Positions 1 to 8,250 of a stretch of DNA of 51,129 nucleotides are shown in pieces; positions within the stretch are counted from its first letter, which is position 1, and each line of letters starts with the position of its first letter. The notes under the pieces are model-generated. The model worked only from the letters and a program-made list of their open reading frames with translations. It had not been told where the DNA came from and ran no database searches. The stretch comes from an uncultured Pseudomonadota bacterium. GTDB taxonomy: Bacteria; Pseudomonadota; Alphaproteobacteria; RUG11792. The position numbers and the translations under genes are program-made. The stretch lies in NCBI GenBank assembly GCA_902769055.1, contig CACXNL010000002.1, positions 1 through 51,129 of the forward strand. The letters run 5' to 3'.

Positions 1-278
1 GAGTCCCGGGCAGAGCCAATGATGCAGTCGGTCAGATCTCGTCTATCCGTTGGAATGAGAGTTCGATGTCAATTGGGTAAACCGAACAATGTTCTCAGGG
101 CTCCCGACTTAACGGCATGCATGAGACAGTAATTCAGTGGACTATGCGTGCTTTTTGACAAGAAGGGGGGGGCTCTTTCTCCCCCACGAATAAGCCGTTT
201 GTGCGCGGCTGTGTGGAGTTTGGTATTTGCGATACGAATGTGTTTTCTTGCCTAATTCAAGAGAGTTTGACTATTAAG
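1..278. other. Left edge without a supported gene
   Basis: Short open stretches exist here on both strands, but none has a recognisable product, start signal or useful length. The only notable structure is a run of eight G at 165-172, followed by a CTCCCCC block that could pair with it. This may be further debris downstream of the decayed ftsW. Confidence 0.4.
165..172. repeat. Poly-G tract (8)
   Basis: Eight consecutive G, followed 6 bases later by CTCCCCC, so the region could form a G/C hairpin. It is one of five G/C runs of 8 or more in this AT-rich window. It lies outside any supported gene, so no switching role can be assigned. Confidence 0.6.
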
Positions 279-690
279 ACGGAAGAATACGAAAGTGGTT
301 AATGCATGGACAGTGATTAACATAGGCATAGATAAATCCGGACTGCACAGCTGTCCGGCCACAGTGAAGGTAATTATAGCTGTCATACCAATATCCGGCT
401 GGAGCAATAATAATGGCCCCAAGCAGTGCAAGGCTTACGAAAGAAAGCATTATGCCAGGAAATTTACGGTCGTTATACTGCTCAGTAATTAGCCACGCAG
501 TCAAAACTGCAGTTATAGGTTTTAAAAACTCCGATGGTTGCAAGGAAAATCCAAAAATGTTGAGCCGCCGTCGTGCGCCTTTTATTTCTGCTCCTCAGAA
601 TAATGTGCAAGCAATCAATGTCAAACATAAAAAATACCCGACAAGAGCAAGTCTTCGTTTGTATAAAACCAAAAATATTGCATATCTTCA
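279..690 (-). pseudogene. Decayed cell-division protein FtsW (SEDS family) fragment
   Basis: Reading leftward from about 657, the translation gives R-R-L-A-L, a hydrophobic segment, then EIKGARRRLNIFGFSLQPSE and FLKPITAVLTAW, the SEDS core of alphaproteobacterial FtsW (the lipid-II polymerase/division protein). The frame is broken by a TGA just before GAEIKGA and by a one-base insertion before PDIGMTAII; after the second break the match resumes in another frame for about 35 residues. The amino-terminal third and the carboxy-terminal half are missing. FtsW is favoured over RodA because of the KGARR...QPSEFLKP stretch. An intact SEDS gene must be elsewhere if the cell divides normally. Confidence 0.75.
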
Positions 691-845
691 TTTTTCAATA
701 TATTTTCGACTATTCCTTAACCGATGTTTTTATATAAGCCCACCGCCTGCCAAGGTCGATGAACGAAGTTCGAAAACGAGCTCAGGAAATGCCTGTAAGC
801 GGATCGAGCCCTTTTGAATATTGAAACAAACAGAAAGAGGTGGCA

Positions 846-2663
846 ATGCAGTCTTTGCTATGGCAGTATGACCCTGAGGGCTGTGGTTGTGCCGGTATGT
901 ACATGCAGAAAAAACAGATAGTTCGGTGTTACCTGGGCATGTTGCCATATGTGAAGCCGTATGCTTTTAGGGCAATTTTGGCGGTGACGTTGTGCATCCC
1001 TATTGGTGCGCTGGACGCGGTCATTGCGATTTCTTTGAAGCCTTATACAGACCTTATCATGGTTGAGAAGTCAGCACAAAATATATGGTACATTCCGCTT
1101 GCAATACTGCTGTTTGCAGTTATACAAGGGGTGTTGATTTATTTCGCAACGTACCTGAATGCTTGGGTTGGAGAAAAAATGACTCGAGACTTGAAACTTG
1201 AGCTATACAACAAATTATTGACGTATGACACGGCGTTTTTCGATAAGGCGCATTCTGGAGATGTTATATATAAATATAATACGCAGGTTGATATGGCTGG
1301 TTCGCAATTATTAACCAAAGTCAAATTGTTAATTTCGAGGATTTTTTCGTCGGTTTCACTTATCGGTGTACTAATATATAACTCTTGGAAACTCTCGGTT
1401 ATCGCTTTGCTAGTTATGAGCTGTGCATTTATTCCGATGGCTAAAATACGAAGCAAGATCCAAAATACGATGAAAAATGTCATGGATGGAAGTAGTGATT
1501 TAGTTACGGAATACAACGAAAGTTATGTTGGTCACAAGACGATATCTGCATATAATCTCTGCGAATACCAGAAATCGAAATTTTGGAATGTGATCAATAA
1601 AGTAACGAAGGTGCGCATCAAATTGTCACAAAAGACAGCGTGGTTATCTCCGATAATGCACGTGATCATAGCGGTCGGCATTGGTATTTCAATAGCGTAT
1701 GGAAGTTACCTTATCGTTTCTGGGCAGATTACGAGTGGTAACTTTGTATCGTTTTTAACTGCGCTTATTATGCTGTATAACCCGGTAAAAAATTTTGGCA
1801 ACAACGTAAAAGAATTTCAATTATCATTATTTGCAGTTGAAAAAGTCCTTGACGCGTTACAAATCGAACCTACAATAAAAAGCAAAAAAAATCCGATGAT
1901 CATGAACGGATTTAAGTCAGATATACAATTCAAAAATGTAAATTTTGGATATACCGAAGATAAGCTAATTATAAAATCTTTTAATTTAACAATAAACAAA
2001 GGAGAAGTAGTTGCTTTCGTCGGCAATTCCGGCGGAGGGAAATCGACAATTGTGAATTTATTGCCACGATTTTACGATGTTAGTTCTGGCTCAATAGCAA
2101 TCGATGGTATTGATATCAGAGACTATTCACTAGAAAGTCTACGTTCAAATATTGCTATCGTTTTTCAGGATAATTTCCTCTTTAATGGAACGATTAGAGA
2201 AAATATAGCAATAGGGAAGGTAACTGCTTCGGAAGATGAATTAAAAGCTGCTGTAAAGATGGCATACCTAGAAGAGTTTGTAATGGCATTAAAGAATGGT
2301 TTGGATACACAAATCGGTGAGCGCGGGGTACTTCTTTCCGGTGGACAAAAACAACGTATTGCAATTGCTCGTGCCTTTTTGAAAAGTGCGCCGATACTGA
2401 TTTTAGACGAAGCTACATCAGCCCTTGATAACAACTCCGAGGCAATAGTCCAAAAAGCAATAGAAAATCTGACAAAAGACAAAACGGTTTTGGTTATAGC
2501 GCACCGCTTATCTACCATCCAAAATGCGACAAAAATAGCAGTAATTGAAGCTGGTAAATTAGCTGAATATGGTACTCACGACGAGCTCATTGCTATTAAA
2601 AATGGTAAGTATAAAAGGCTTTATGAGATGCAGTTCGGAAATAATTCCATTTCTAAGAATTGA
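846..2663 (+). CDS. msbA: MsbA-type lipid A export ABC transporter (permease-ATPase fusion)
   Basis: Half-transporter of 605 residues: an exporter-type transmembrane domain of about six helices (residues 20-330) followed by an ATPase domain. Visible motifs are Walker A GNSGGGKST near residue 393, Q-loop VFQDN, signature LSGGQKQR, Walker B ILILDEATSALD near 517 and switch histidine in IAHRLST. The family forms homodimers in the inner membrane that flip lipid A-core or other lipids, so the organism probably has an LPS outer membrane. The ATG at 846 is chosen because AGAGG lies seven bases upstream; ATGs at 897 and 903 would give a start more like other MsbA proteins but lack a ribosome site. 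A related lipid or drug exporter cannot be excluded. Confidence 0.85.
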   Translation: MQSLLWQYDPEGCGCAGMYMQKKQIVRCYLGMLPYVKPYAFRAILAVTLCIPIGALDAVIAISLKPYTDLIMVEKSAQNIWYIPLAILLFAVIQGVLIYFATYLNAWVGEKMTRDLKLELYNKLLTYDTAFFDKAHSGDVIYKYNTQVDMAGSQLLTKVKLLISRIFSSVSLIGVLIYNSWKLSVIALLVMSCAFIPMAKIRSKIQNTMKNVMDGSSDLVTEYNESYVGHKTISAYNLCEYQKSKFWNVINKVTKVRIKLSQKTAWLSPIMHVIIAVGIGISIAYGSYLIVSGQITSGNFVSFLTALIMLYNPVKNFGNNVKEFQLSLFAVEKVLDALQIEPTIKSKKNPMIMNGFKSDIQFKNVNFGYTEDKLIIKSFNLTINKGEVVAFVGNSGGGKSTIVNLLPRFYDVSSGSIAIDGIDIRDYSLESLRSNIAIVFQDNFLFNGTIRENIAIGKVTASEDELKAAVKMAYLEEFVMALKNGLDTQIGERGVLLSGGQKQRIAIARAFLKSAPILILDEATSALDNNSEAIVQKAIENLTKDKTVLVIAHRLSTIQNATKIAVIEAGKLAEYGTHDELIAIKNGKYKRLYEMQFGNNSISKN

Positions 2664-2696
2664 TATCTATCTTTCATAATTCGCTTCGGTTGTACA

Positions 2697-2821
2697 TTTC
2701 CGGAAAGGGCATTCGCTCCCCAATAAACGTGCCCATATATAAAAGTTTCGGGATTTTTTTCCTCTCGTAATTCCAGGGTATGATGTGGCTCATCGAAATG
2801 TCAAAAAATAAAAAGTTCCAT
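2697..2821. repeat. Imperfect direct repeat, copy A
   Basis: About 125 bases that resemble 4456-4576 in the same orientation. Shared landmarks in order are CCGGAA-GGG, an AAAAGTTT block, a T-rich run followed by CC(C)TC-CGTAA, then AAATGTCAAAAA and AAAAAGT-CCAT. By eye about 70% of positions agree. The pair brackets the two secreted-protein genes at 2859-4418. Confidence 0.6.
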
Positions 2822-2840
2822 GAGTTTTTATGGGACTTTT
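2811..2840. terminator. Bidirectional terminator hairpin
   Basis: AAAAGTTCCAT and ATGGGACTTTT form an 11-base stem (one G-T pair) around an 8-base loop. A-rich on one side and T-rich on the other, it can act for both msbA and the convergent gene ending at 2859. Confidence 0.65.
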
Positions 2841-2858
2841 CGTGGTATTGTTTCTTTT

Positions 2859-3545
2859 CTACTTAAATCGGTTGTATACGACTTCACCTTCGCCATGTTT
2901 GCCGATTAGTAATTCAAATTCCGATGGTAGTTTGATTACTTCATTTAAATCTTGATTAAATCCGGAGTAATGAAATTCATACTGCGGAGCTAGTTTATCC
3001 GCGAAATAAACAATAAGTGGAGCTGAGTACAGTTTTTCCTCTGGGATAATCATTGACCGCAAGGATTTCCTGAACTCATCAAGAGAAATGTCATATTTTT
3101 TGTGCAATATCCGCCACACAGCTTTCTCGAATTTCTCTTCGAGTTCATCGGGGAACGGCTCGCCCGCCGAAAAACAAGTATTGAAGCAATTTGCGAAAGA
3201 GCCACGGCGTTCAGCTATTACGGATACCAACTTGCACTCCTTGACTGCATCTTTCAGGTAAACAAGCTGTTCCTCCTTCGATTGCGTCCAAAATTCTCGC
3301 GGCTTAAACGGAAGCCCGAGCAGCGTATATAACGTTCGGCTGCCAACGAAGTCGTCGGGCAACTTAGGCGTGTGAGCGTACGGCACCAGGGTACGAGCCC
3401 CCGTTTTCGGATCGCGAATTACCTTTTCAAAGCGGTCGAAACAACAATAATACGGATCTTTTGCAACGCTTGTCTCAATCCACTCCATAGCCGGCGCGCT
3501 GCTCAGTCCTAGCAGTAGTAAACCAAGCCATCGTAGTACATTCAC
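2859..3545 (-). CDS. Secreted protein of unknown function
   Basis: I do not recognise this 228-residue protein. The start is taken as the GTG at 3545, which has AGGA seven bases upstream and gives a clean signal peptide (NVLRWLGLLLLGLSSAPA, cleavage after APA); a TTG at 3563 is in frame but less convincing. The mature part is mixed and hydrophilic, with several cysteines (YYCCF, CKL, CFNTC), so disulphides are possible after export. It lies 51 bases downstream of the HExxH protein gene on the same strand, probably in the same transcript, and both sit between a pair of direct repeats, suggesting a two-gene secreted module acquired or maintained together. Confidence 0.7.
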   Translation of the reverse strand: MNVLRWLGLLLLGLSSAPAMEWIETSVAKDPYYCCFDRFEKVIRDPKTGARTLVPYAHTPKLPDDFVGSRTLYTLLGLPFKPREFWTQSKEEQLVYLKDAVKECKLVSVIAERRGSFANCFNTCFSAGEPFPDELEEKFEKAVWRILHKKYDISLDEFRKSLRSMIIPEEKLYSAPLIVYFADKLAPQYEFHYSGFNQDLNEVIKLPSEFELLIGKHGEGEVVYNRFK

Positions 3546-3596
3546 AACTTTTCCTCGCTTCAAGCCACCATCAGCTTCAGACTTTCACGTTCTTAC

Positions 3597-4418
3597 TCAC
3601 GTGTCAATGTATTTTTTAGCTCTGATAAGCGTTCGCCGAAATCCCATATCTTTTGCATATTCATAGACTTCCAAACTGGCGTAATCGCAGTGATAAACCC
3701 TTTGAACCACTTTTTCAGCTGGTACCCTATTTTGCAACGCTTTAAAAATCAGGTATGAATTAGTATTCAAACAGTCGAACATTACTTTGCCGTCAGGTGC
3801 GACATACCATCCAGTTATGGTATACAACTCCTCATCATCTTCCCAGGCGTCTAAAATATCGATGTCTATGCAATCCATTGCATGTATATTATAAATTTTT
3901 TTTATTCCGATTGTTTCTTCAGTCTTTTGCGTTCCAGTTAAATAATGTAAGCCATGACAAAGTTCATGAAACAAAACTGCATCCAGCGTTTCAGGTAATT
4001 CTATTAACTCTTCATTACAATACCCAACGTATTTGCAAAATTTACTTTTATCTAAATATATTGATAAGTTATCATAACAAAACAGATTGGTTTTGCCAGA
4101 TTTATGGTGTGCGTTCCAAAGTATAGTCAATCTTTGCGTATCGTTTTTTATGCTTTCGTATAATCTTCTCAATAACAAGTTGCCAGCGTCATTGCGCCAC
4201 AAGGTATCGAGTGTATCTTTTACTTCTTCGTTTAGATTATCGTAGTTTTTAAATACATTTTGCATAACTTGATTCTGTGTTACTTGTGGTAATTTGCTTT
4301 GTTCATATTGTATACTTCGTAAAAGCTCGCCGGCATGGCAGTCTGATGTGATTTGTGTACTTAAGCAGATTGCTGGCAATGCGCTAGCTACGATTTTTGA
4401 TAAAGTTGTATTATTCAT
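3597..4418 (-). CDS. Secreted HExxH zinc metallopeptidase, possible M91/NleD-like effector
   Basis: Protein of 273 residues with an amino-terminal export signal (about residues 1-29) and the zinc-binding motif HELCH at 151-155, within LFHELCHGLHYLTGT. A second segment, DDEELYTITGW around 194-204, resembles the EE-x-TI-x-G block that follows HExxH in effector peptidases of family M91 (NleD, HopH1), as I recall that family; this assignment is inference. NleD cleaves host MAP kinases; the substrate here is unknown. The ATG follows a strong GGGAGGA ribosome site. The gene is probably cotranscribed with the downstream secreted protein, and both are bracketed by direct repeats. The Sec-like signal differs from type III effectors, so it may act in the periplasm or be exported by another route. 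Confidence 0.7.
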   Translation of the reverse strand: MNNTTLSKIVASALPAICLSTQITSDCHAGELLRSIQYEQSKLPQVTQNQVMQNVFKNYDNLNEEVKDTLDTLWRNDAGNLLLRRLYESIKNDTQRLTILWNAHHKSGKTNLFCYDNLSIYLDKSKFCKYVGYCNEELIELPETLDAVLFHELCHGLHYLTGTQKTEETIGIKKIYNIHAMDCIDIDILDAWEDDEELYTITGWYVAPDGKVMFDCLNTNSYLIFKALQNRVPAEKVVQRVYHCDYASLEVYEYAKDMGFRRTLIRAKKYIDT

Positions 4419-4455
4419 TTTTTCCTCCCATTTAAAAAAAATTTAGATTTATAAA

Positions 4456-4576
4456 TACCCGGAAGGGAGTTCACGCTTTACATAAGTGCTTTTACAAAAG
4501 TTTTGTAATTTTTTTCCCTCCCGTAACCTCAGGTTACGGCACGCTCTAACAAAATGTCAAAAATTAAAAAGTCCCA
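4456..4576. repeat. Imperfect direct repeat, copy B
   Basis: Second copy of the repeat at 2697-2821, same orientation. It includes the AAAAAGTCCCAT arm of the copy A terminator stem but not a clear right arm. It separates accA from the HExxH gene. Confidence 0.6.
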
Positions 4577-4613
4577 TAAAAATCTAGATAATCTAATTAC
4601 AAAGCCGTAAAAA

Positions 4614-5573
4614 TTACTTAGCTAAAAACTGCTTCCCCATATTCATAAATTTCGTTCGTCGAGCGTTTTTTCTGTCTTCTGGGGAAGATGCCAGGGATTT
4701 GTTAAGATATTTGAGCATTTCCTTTTTCAAATTTGCCAAAGTTGCCGATTTGTTTCGGTGTGCACCACCGACAGGTTCCGGCACGAGCGCGTCGATTACG
4801 CCCAAGGACAGCAGGTCTGGTGCGGTAAGTTTTTGCACTTCCGCTGCTACGTTCGCTTTCGTGTCATCTTTCCATAAAATCGAAGCACATCCTTCCGGCG
4901 AAATTACCGAATATACCGAGTGCTCCAACATCAAGATGTAGTCGGCTGTAGCAATCGCAATCGCACCGCCCGAGCCACCTTCGCCGATGACAGAAGCGAT
5001 GAATGGCACGCTAATTTGAAAACTTTTTTCCATGCAGCGGGCGATGGCTTCCGCTACACCGCGTTCTTCAGACTCAAGTCCTGGAAATGCTCCCGAGGTA
5101 TCGATAAATGAAAAAATCGGCAATGCAAATCTTTCAGCCAAATCGAAGAGCCGGCACACTTTGCGGTAACCCTCAGGCTTCGGCATTCCAAAGTTATGCT
5201 TCAAACGAGTTTCAGTATCGTACCCCTTTTCTTGACCGATGACCATACACTTTTGTCCATCGATTTTCGCAAAACCACCATATATTGCTTTGTCTTCGGC
5301 GAAAAGCCTATCTCCAGATAATTCAACAAAGTCGGTGAAAATCCCATTCAAATAGTCGGTAAACTTGGGGCGCTCGGGATGCCGTGCGACCTGTACTTTC
5401 TGCCACGGCGTTAGTTTTTGATATATTTGCGCGAGAATCTTTTCCACTTTTGCTTGCATGCGGATGATTTCATTTGCGACGTCAACGTCACCAAGTTTAG
5501 ATACCTCGCGAAGTTCAGCTATCTTTTTCTCAATACTTAAAACCTGGCTTTCAAAATCTAACACAAAACTCAT
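4614..5573 (-). CDS. accA: Acetyl-CoA carboxylase carboxyltransferase subunit alpha
   Basis: At 319 residues this is the normal AccA length. It opens with the coiled segment LDFESQVLSIEKKIAELREV typical of AccA and carries the crotonase-fold core, with GGFAKIDGQKCMVIGQEKG, the FIDTSGAFPG segment and the glycine-rich oxyanion region ASVIGEGGSGGAIAIATAD. With AccD it transfers carboxyl from biotin to acetyl-CoA, giving malonyl-CoA for fatty acid synthesis; fabD, fabG and fabI in this window use that product. The partner genes are not in the window. It ends close to repeat copy B, and tRNA-Cys lies just upstream on the same strand. Confidence 0.95.
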   Translation of the reverse strand: MSFVLDFESQVLSIEKKIAELREVSKLGDVDVANEIIRMQAKVEKILAQIYQKLTPWQKVQVARHPERPKFTDYLNGIFTDFVELSGDRLFAEDKAIYGGFAKIDGQKCMVIGQEKGYDTETRLKHNFGMPKPEGYRKVCRLFDLAERFALPIFSFIDTSGAFPGLESEERGVAEAIARCMEKSFQISVPFIASVIGEGGSGGAIAIATADYILMLEHSVYSVISPEGCASILWKDDTKANVAAEVQKLTAPDLLSLGVIDALVPEPVGGAHRNKSATLANLKKEMLKYLNKSLASSPEDRKNARRTKFMNMGKQFLAK

Positions 5574-5601
5574 GGCTCGCCCGTTATCCGCGGATTTTTA
5601 C

Positions 5602-5675
5602 TGGAGGTCGAGACCGGAATCGAACCGATCTACAAGGATTTGCAATCCTCTGCATAGCCAATCTGCCACTCGACC
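5602..5675 (-). tRNA. tRNA-Cys (GCA)
   Basis: Full cloverleaf on the minus strand: acceptor GGTCGAG/CTCGACC, anticodon loop TTGCAAA with GCA, T-loop TTCGATT, discriminator T and encoded CCA. U73 is usual for tRNA-Cys. Confidence 0.95.
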
Positions 5676-5757
5676 ACTGATCTCATACGTGAAGTTTACT
5701 ATTTTCGGATGCACCATTCAACCGGTTGTCTCTGATGCGAGGCAAATCGATGGTTGT

Positions 5758-7247
5758 TTACTTCTCGAACTTAATTGTTGTGCCGTCGGTGAGTATGATG
5801 CGATTTGTTGAGGCGAGTAGTCCTCCGGGCTTGAATGTGATTTTGTGAGATATTGTGTATTTGTTACTGCCGCTAAATACTAGTTTTCCTTTTTGATTAA
5901 CGATTATGTCTGTGTTTGGTAGCGCTTGTGGAATGGTAAAAGTAATTTGCGTGCTTTTAACGCCATCGCCAACTATAAACGAGTTCTGATTAAATTCAGA
6001 ATTATTGCCGGATAGTGTAATCGTCCCAGTTAATTGCAAACTTGCTGGATGGTATCTGATGCCATCATCGATTGCCTTATTTATCAACGCACAAGCAATA
6101 GTTTTATTTGCGCCTTCAGCAACTACAGTTTGTCCAGTCGTATTCATGCCAATATATGCTACATCATCTGATGTAGAATCGAATAAACTGGATATATTTA
6201 TCGTATCTTCTGTGTTGGTAGTTGCACTCGGAAGTTGCTCGTTGAGTGTAGTTAAAAAACTTTCAGAGATGCTTGAGTTTCCAGATATAGCATAAACTTT
6301 TCCTGCATCTGCACTTATTTTATTCTTCACGTTCTCAGCAGTTTCGGCAAAACTACGTACACCCACAACTTCTAACGAGGCATTACAGTTAGTAAACATA
6401 TTGGCTGTTGTAGTGTTTTCCGAAAGCGTAAATTTATCTGAAATTTTTAATTCTTTTAATTTAGTACAGTTGCCAAACATATATCCAGCATCTGCGACGT
6501 TACTTGTATCGAAATTATTTAAATCAAGGGATTTAAGCGATGAGCAATATATGAACATATGTAGCATATTTGTTACATTGCTGGTATCAAAGCTGCTCAC
6601 ATCTACAGATTCCAATTTAGAACAACCATAGAACATAGCTCTCATAGTCGTAACTTTGCTTGTATCCAGCCCGCTAACATTAGCTTGTTTCAAGTTACTA
6701 CAATGTGAAAATAAGCTCATCATATTCGTCACATTGCTCGTGTCAAAACCGCTTACATCTATGGTTTCTAATTTTATACACCCCCAAAACATACTTTGCA
6801 TACTCGTTATTCCGCTACTTTGTATTCCAGTTAAATCAATTGATATCTTTGATGCACCAGTTGTATTGCCTGTTTCTTTAAACATACTGTAGCAATTCGC
6901 AGGAAGCTGAGTCTTTACACCATCGACGGTCTCAAATACGAGATTCACCCTTAAATTCGAAAATCCTGTATATCCTTCCCAATTAAATGCCTGCTCTTCC
7001 AAGCTAATCTGATTGTCACCAATTTTTCCAGGTATTTTTAAAGTTATAATGGTTTCGCTATCTGGATTTGTATTTGGATAACACTTACTTATACGGTATT
7101 GCCCCCCCCCCCTCCGCCAGTAAAAGTAAAGTATTCGGTAACAATATCGTTACCATCACTATCAAATCCTGGAAATGTAATCTCCGAACAATAAACTCTT
7201 GATATGCCAACCGGCACTGCCACCAAGGCTTTTATTAGGTTGTTCAT
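5758..7247 (-). CDS. BspA-like leucine-rich-repeat surface protein, switched out of frame by a homopolymer
   Basis: The gene is split at a run of eleven G (coding strand). The first part starts at the ATG at 7247, behind GAGAGGAG, encodes a signal peptide (NNLIKALVAVPVGISRVYCS) and enters a glycine run, stopping at 7089 after 52 residues. The next frame is open from the tract to 5758 and has no ribosome site of its own. One extra G, or two fewer, joins the parts into 496 residues. The body carries about five repeats of roughly 24 residues with the pattern MFxxCxxLxxxDVSxFDTSNVT (6480-6820), the DUF285/BspA type known from surface proteins of host-associated microbes. The carboxy-terminal part is beta-rich, with no clear anchor. 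A CtrA-type box lies 50 bases upstream. Phase variation or a sequencing undercall would both explain the break. Confidence 0.8.
7102..7112. repeat. Poly-C/G tract (11) inside the BspA-like gene
   Basis: Eleven C on the plus strand (G in the coding strand), reading as a run of glycines. Both flanks are open in different frames, so slippage here would turn the gene on or off. Confidence 0.9.
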
Positions 7248-7296
7248 AACTCCTCTCAAGAAAAACCAATTCATACTTTGATTCTTATACAAAATT

Positions 7297-7312
7297 GTTA
7301 ATATTTTGTTAA
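7297..7312 (-). promoter_or_regulatory. CtrA-type box upstream of the BspA-like gene
   Basis: On the minus strand this reads TTAACAAAATATTAAC, a perfect TTAAC-N6-TTAAC, 50-65 bases before the chosen ATG. A TATAAG hexamer follows seven bases later and may be the -10. The match to the CtrA consensus TTAA-N7-TTAA is seen; binding is inferred. Confidence 0.55.
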
Positions 7313-7346
7313 TTTACAAAAAAAAATATTTACTATATAAGGTATT

Positions 7347-7982
7347 TTACCCTTTGCCATTTATTTTTTCGCAAAGGTCGAATAGGCAACAGTCGGAGCA
7401 TTTTGGTTTTTGGGCGGTACAAACGTAGCGTCCGTGGAGGACGAGCCAATCGCTGGTATTTTTGTGATACTTTTCGGGGACATTCGCCAATAAATCTCGC
7501 TCGATACCAATGGGCTCAGTGGCTTTGCTCAGTCCAAGGCGTTGCGATACTCTCAAAACGTGCGTATCGACAGCGATTGTGCTTGCCCCAAATAACCTAT
7601 TTGCGATAACATTTGCGGATTTTCGTCCTATGCCCGGCAATTTTTCCAGCTCATCACGCGTTTTTGGGATTTGCGAATTATATTTTTTGACCAACGTTTC
7701 TGACAAGGCGATTACATTTTTGGCTTTGTTGTTGAAAAATCCCAAAGGATGCACATATTCCTTTAGCTTATCGATACCAATCGCCAACATTTTTTCGGGC
7801 GTATCGGCAATTTCGAACAGCGTCTTGGTTACTTTATTCACCATCTTATCCGTAGTTTGCGCTGAGAGCAGAACCGCCACGGCGAAAGTGAAATTATTTC
7901 GCGCGATCAGCTCGCTCGTAGGCGCCGGATTTTCCTGCTTTAACCTTTCAAAGATTTCTTTGATTTCGGATCTGTTTAACAT
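7347..7982 (-). CDS. nth: Endonuclease III (DNA glycosylase/AP lyase)
   Basis: 211 residues, standard Nth length. The helix-hairpin-helix LEKLPGIGRKSANVI contains the catalytic lysine, and VDTHVLRVSQRLGL contains the catalytic aspartate. Four cysteines near the carboxy end are spaced C-x6-C-x2-C-x5-C and bind a 4Fe-4S cluster. The enzyme removes oxidised pyrimidines and nicks the abasic site in base-excision repair. Its GAGGAG ribosome site lies inside the ligA remnant directly upstream, which may explain why that fragment has been kept. Confidence 0.95.
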   Translation of the reverse strand: MLNRSEIKEIFERLKQENPAPTSELIARNNFTFAVAVLLSAQTTDKMVNKVTKTLFEIADTPEKMLAIGIDKLKEYVHPLGFFNNKAKNVIALSETLVKKYNSQIPKTRDELEKLPGIGRKSANVIANRLFGASTIAVDTHVLRVSQRLGLSKATEPIGIERDLLANVPEKYHKNTSDWLVLHGRYVCTAQKPKCSDCCLFDLCEKINGKG

Positions 7983-7984
7983 CT

Positions 7985-8135
7985 AAAAACTCCTCATTCT
8001 GGCATAATTTTTGGGCCAAGCTCACTGGCTTTCTTTAGTTACGAGACCGGATTTTCGCTGACGACTACAATGTCTGTTTTACCAGGCATTGCTGAACCAA
8101 CGTTTGCAATAATCGCAATGAAAGTGAATCGGTAC
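7985..8135 (-). pseudogene. ligA: Remnant of a ligA 3' end (BRCT tail)
   Basis: This stretch aligns with the last 140 bases of the intact ligA (8899-9035) at roughly 80% identity by eye, same strand. Its translation reads GKTDIVVVSENPVS-stop-LKKASELG, matching GKTDIVVVGENPGS and LKKASELGIK of the intact BRCT tail, with TAA and TGA stops. It lies between nth and the Vat-like gene, so the Vat-like gene is flanked by two ligA 3' ends. Confidence 0.8.
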
Positions 8136-8189
8136 CTGAAAAAGTGAAATAATTTAACTCGGCAAATTCGCTTATTCTCTTGATGCAGT

Positions 8190-8219
8190 TTAGCAAAAAT
8201 TTCTGTGTTACGTTATAAT
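8190..8219 (+). promoter_or_regulatory. Probable promoter of the Vat-like gene
   Basis: A perfect -10 hexamer TATAAT at 8214-8219 with a weak -35 (TTAGCA at 8190, spacer 18). It overlaps the ATG at 8218, which argues that translation starts at the later ATG at 8251. Confidence 0.4.
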
Positions 8220-8250
8220 GGAACAGGTAAGTTACTCAAATGTTAGTAGA

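Noticed and set aside
595..600. TGA inside ftsW as a possible tryptophan codon (recoded UGA)
   Set aside because: Several intact genes here end in TGA, tryptophan is TGG throughout, and an RF2 gene is present; the fragment also has a frameshift.
4699..5111. Plus-strand open frames opposite accA
   Set aside because: Shadows of a well-supported gene without independent support.
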